A DNA stretch of 6,922 nucleotides from positions 1 through 6,922 of the forward strand of contig JAEZKF010000052.1 in NCBI GenBank assembly GCA_023415575.1, in the 5' to 3' direction. Position 1 is the first letter of the stretch. Every line of letters begins with the position of its first letter. Source of the stretch: Bacillota bacterium. GTDB lineage: Bacteria > Bacillota > Clostridia > Oscillospirales > Ruminococcaceae. Positions 5,944 through 6,922 of the stretch are shown piece after piece. Under the pieces are notes generated by a model that saw only the letters and a list, made by a program, of their open reading frames with translations, searched no databases and was not told the origin of the DNA. A program made the position numbers and the translations under genes.

Positions 5944-6168
5944 AAAAACTGCGAAGTAACCGAATCAAATCCAAAAACAGAAACCGGATTTATTTTTGGA
6001 AAGCACTGGGATGCCGGGCGAGTAATAATCGTCGGTGTCTTGGTGATTTTGTCTTATAATGCGGATTTTTTCAAAAATATTAATATATTTTTCGTTCTGC
6101 TTTAGCTATGGTTCATTGCGATTATTGGCGCGGCGGTGCGGTTTTCTTGCAGTAGTATAAAACAATAG
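5944..6168 (+). pseudogene. Possible remnant of a membrane protein gene in the flgB leader
   Basis: After a TGA at 5941-5943, plus frame 1 reads as protein-like sequence for 53 codons to a TAG at 6103-6105, then 20 more codons to a TAG at 6166-6168 that overlaps the flgB ribosome binding site (TAGGAGG). It gives two hydrophobic segments (VIIVGVLVILSYNADFF and INIFFVLL, interrupted by the stop, then LWFIAIIGAAVRFS). About 30% of its codons begin with G, as in real genes, against about 17% in the overlapping 65-codon frame. It has no start codon with a ribosome binding site. A short hydrophobic stretch in frame 2 from ATG 5849 could be its beginning if the run of six A at 5943-5948 marks a frameshift. 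AT-rich DNA readily yields hydrophobic frames, so chance remains possible. No family recognised. Confidence 0.3.
5967..6000 (+). repeat. Two mutually exclusive inverted repeats in the flgB leader
   Basis: TCCAAAAA (5970-5977) can pair with TTTTTGGA (5993-6000) over 8 bp. Alternatively AAATCC (5967-5972) can pair with GGATTT (5986-5991) over 6 bp, followed by TATTTTT. Both use bases 5970-5972, so only one can form. The second resembles a weak terminator. The stems are AT-rich and short, so a regulatory role is uncertain. Confidence 0.35.
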
Positions 6169-6180
6169 GAGGTACAATAT

Positions 6181-6558
6181 ATGGATATTTTGGGCGGAGC
6201 CTCGATTAACCTACTCCAGCAGGGAATGGACGCGGTGTGGAAAAGGCAGATGGTTACCCTCCAAAACATCGCAAACGTAGAAACTCCCGGTTACAAGGCC
6301 AAATACGTGGATTTTGAAACGGTATATACACTCCTAAAGGATTCTGCGGGCAATACAACCGGCAAGGTTGTTTCGCAGATTAAGCCGGTCATCAAGGAGG
6401 ACACCACTACCTCCATGCGCGAAGACGGTAACAATGTGGATGTTGAGAAGGAGAATATTGAACTCGCAAGAGCTCAGATTGAATACGACTATTTCCAAAG
6501 CAAGATTACCCATAAGTTCAACTGCCTTAGGCATGTAATAAGCGAGGGTACTCGGTAA
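6181..6558 (+). CDS. flgB: FlgB, proximal rod protein
   Basis: FlgB is exported and forms the base of the flagellar rod with FlgC, FlgF and FlgE-family partners. The 125-residue product has the normal length. It carries the rod-protein N-terminal motif LQNIANVETPGYKAKYVDFE (about residues 27-46) and the family's C-terminal signature DGNNVDVEKENIELARAQIEYD, followed by the helix that packs with the N-terminus. AGGAGGT lies 7 bases before the ATG, the strongest ribosome binding site in the window. It is the first gene of the plus-strand operon; flgC begins 35 bases after its stop. Transcription probably starts from the vegetative promoter far upstream. No sigma-D site was seen on this strand. 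Confidence 0.97.
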   Translation: MDILGGASINLLQQGMDAVWKRQMVTLQNIANVETPGYKAKYVDFETVYTLLKDSAGNTTGKVVSQIKPVIKEDTTTSMREDGNNVDVEKENIELARAQIEYDYFQSKITHKFNCLRHVISEGTR

Positions 6559-6593
6559 GCTTGATATATTTTATATAGAAGAGAGGGAAGGTA

Positions 6594-6922
6594 ATGTCTT
6601 TTCTTAGTTCACTGGATATCAGCGGATCGGCCTTAACAGCGCAGCGGTTTCGCATGGATATTATTTCGCAGAATATCGCAAACTCCAGCACGACAAGAAC
6701 AGCAGAAGGCGGGCCCTACAAGCGCAAGCTGGTGGTTTTTGAAGAGCGTGCAAGTGTTGCAAATTCATTTGATAACGTGCTATTAGGCAAAATGAAGCGT
6801 TACGATAAGCTCGGCGGGGTGCGCGTGAAAGAGGTGCTTGAGGATGATACCCCGGGGACACCGGTGTACAACCCGAGTCATCCAGATGCCGACGAAAACG
6901 GCTATGTTATGATGCCGAACGT
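6594..6922 (+). CDS. flgC: FlgC, proximal rod protein (partial, 3' end outside the window)
   Basis: From ATG 6594 the frame stays open to the window end, giving 109 complete codons of a protein usually near 140-150 residues. FlgC features are clear: MSFLSSLDISGSALTAQRFR at the start, then the family motif SQNIANSSTTRTAEGGPYKR (about residues 25-44), a G-GVRVKEVLEDDTP strand, and NPSHPDADENGYVMMPNV at the cut end, which closely matches the FlgC block HPDAD..GYV..PNV. A purine-rich GAGAGGGAAGG (6581-6591) just upstream serves as ribosome binding site. It follows flgB in the standard flgB-flgC order, and fliE would be expected next. Confidence 0.97.
   Translation, partial: MSFLSSLDISGSALTAQRFRMDIISQNIANSSTTRTAEGGPYKRKLVVFEERASVANSFDNVLLGKMKRYDKLGGVRVKEVLEDDTPGTPVYNPSHPDADENGYVMMPN

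Larger units (their letters stand above)
5466..6180. other. Divergent intergenic region between flgM and flgB (715 bp)
   Basis: This is the only long stretch without a firm gene. From the flgM side it holds the 75-base flgM leader and the sigma-D promoter. Next comes an AT-rich part (about 5575-5752) with an eight-A run near 5610 and the 9-mer AAAATGCAA at 5621 and 5719; I see no gene or stable hairpin there. On the flgB side are the vegetative promoter, a short inverted repeat (ATTGC 5808-5812, GCAAT 5819-5823), the leader with competing repeats, and an interrupted coding-like frame. I searched the leader by eye for the class I and class II cyclic-di-GMP riboswitch cores, because one controls flgB in Clostridioides difficile, and found neither. 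Confidence 0.6.

Noticed and set aside
5862..6059. 65-codon frame on the plus strand with GGGGGT upstream
   Set aside because: Its composition is unlike coding sequence (few G-starting codons, strongly basic, no domain), and the frame 1 reading of the same bases looks more protein-like. Kept only as a remote possibility.
6127..6139. Sigma-54-like GG...GC motif upstream of flgB
   Set aside because: The spacing between GG and GC is 9 rather than 10 bases and the surrounding bases fit poorly.
5782..6180. Cyclic-di-GMP riboswitch upstream of flgB, as in Clostridioides difficile
   Set aside because: The class I core (GACGCAAAGCC with a GGCAAACC-like arm) and the class II core (AGTAGTGCAACCG-like) are not visible. 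A covariance-model search would be decisive.

Overview
The window is a flagellar gene cluster of a Gram-positive bacterium, most likely an anaerobic member of the Clostridia (Bacillota). On the minus strand the order flgM-flgN-flgK-flgL-(yviE-like, DUF6470)-fliW-csrA matches the late-flagellar block of Bacillus subtilis. The FliW/CsrA pair, strong GGAGG-type ribosome binding sites and a lipoprotein with a very short signal peptide fit the same group. I cannot name a species.

Layout. Positions 1-93 (+) look like the tail of a gene entering from the left, and a perfect GC-rich hairpin follows. A small predicted lipoprotein (153-398, -) converges on it; it uses a TTG start and sits behind its own possible promoter. 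A strong terminator (510-553) closes the csrA end of the flagellar block. fliW and csrA overlap by one base and form their own transcription unit: a terminator after the yviE-like gene is followed at once by a good sigma-28/sigma-D promoter (1287-1313), whose -35 element touches the terminator's T-run. Upstream, flgM, flgN, flgK, flgL and the yviE-like gene form one operon behind a second sigma-D promoter (5548-5574). A 715-bp divergent region separates flgM from flgB. It carries a good vegetative promoter (5753-5781) pointing at flgB, and about 390 bases of leader. On the right, flgB and the first 109 codons of flgC (cut by the window end) begin the hook-basal-body operon on the plus strand.

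How the parts work together. FlgB and FlgC are proximal rod proteins made early, apparently from a sigma-A-type promoter. FlgM holds sigma-D inactive until the hook is complete. Once sigma-D is free it should transcribe flgM again (feedback), the FlgN chaperone with its hook-filament junction clients FlgK and FlgL, and the FliW-CsrA switch that matches flagellin translation to secretion. The flagellin gene that follows csrA in B. subtilis is absent here.

Most of the window is conserved and ordinary, and I found no new multi-gene system. The least explained part is the flgB leader (about 5782-6180). It holds a protein-like but stop-interrupted membrane-type reading frame that ends in the flgB ribosome binding site, and two inverted repeats that cannot both form. 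Several gene starts were moved from the longest-ORF start on ribosome-binding-site evidence (lipoprotein, fliW, flgK, flgN).
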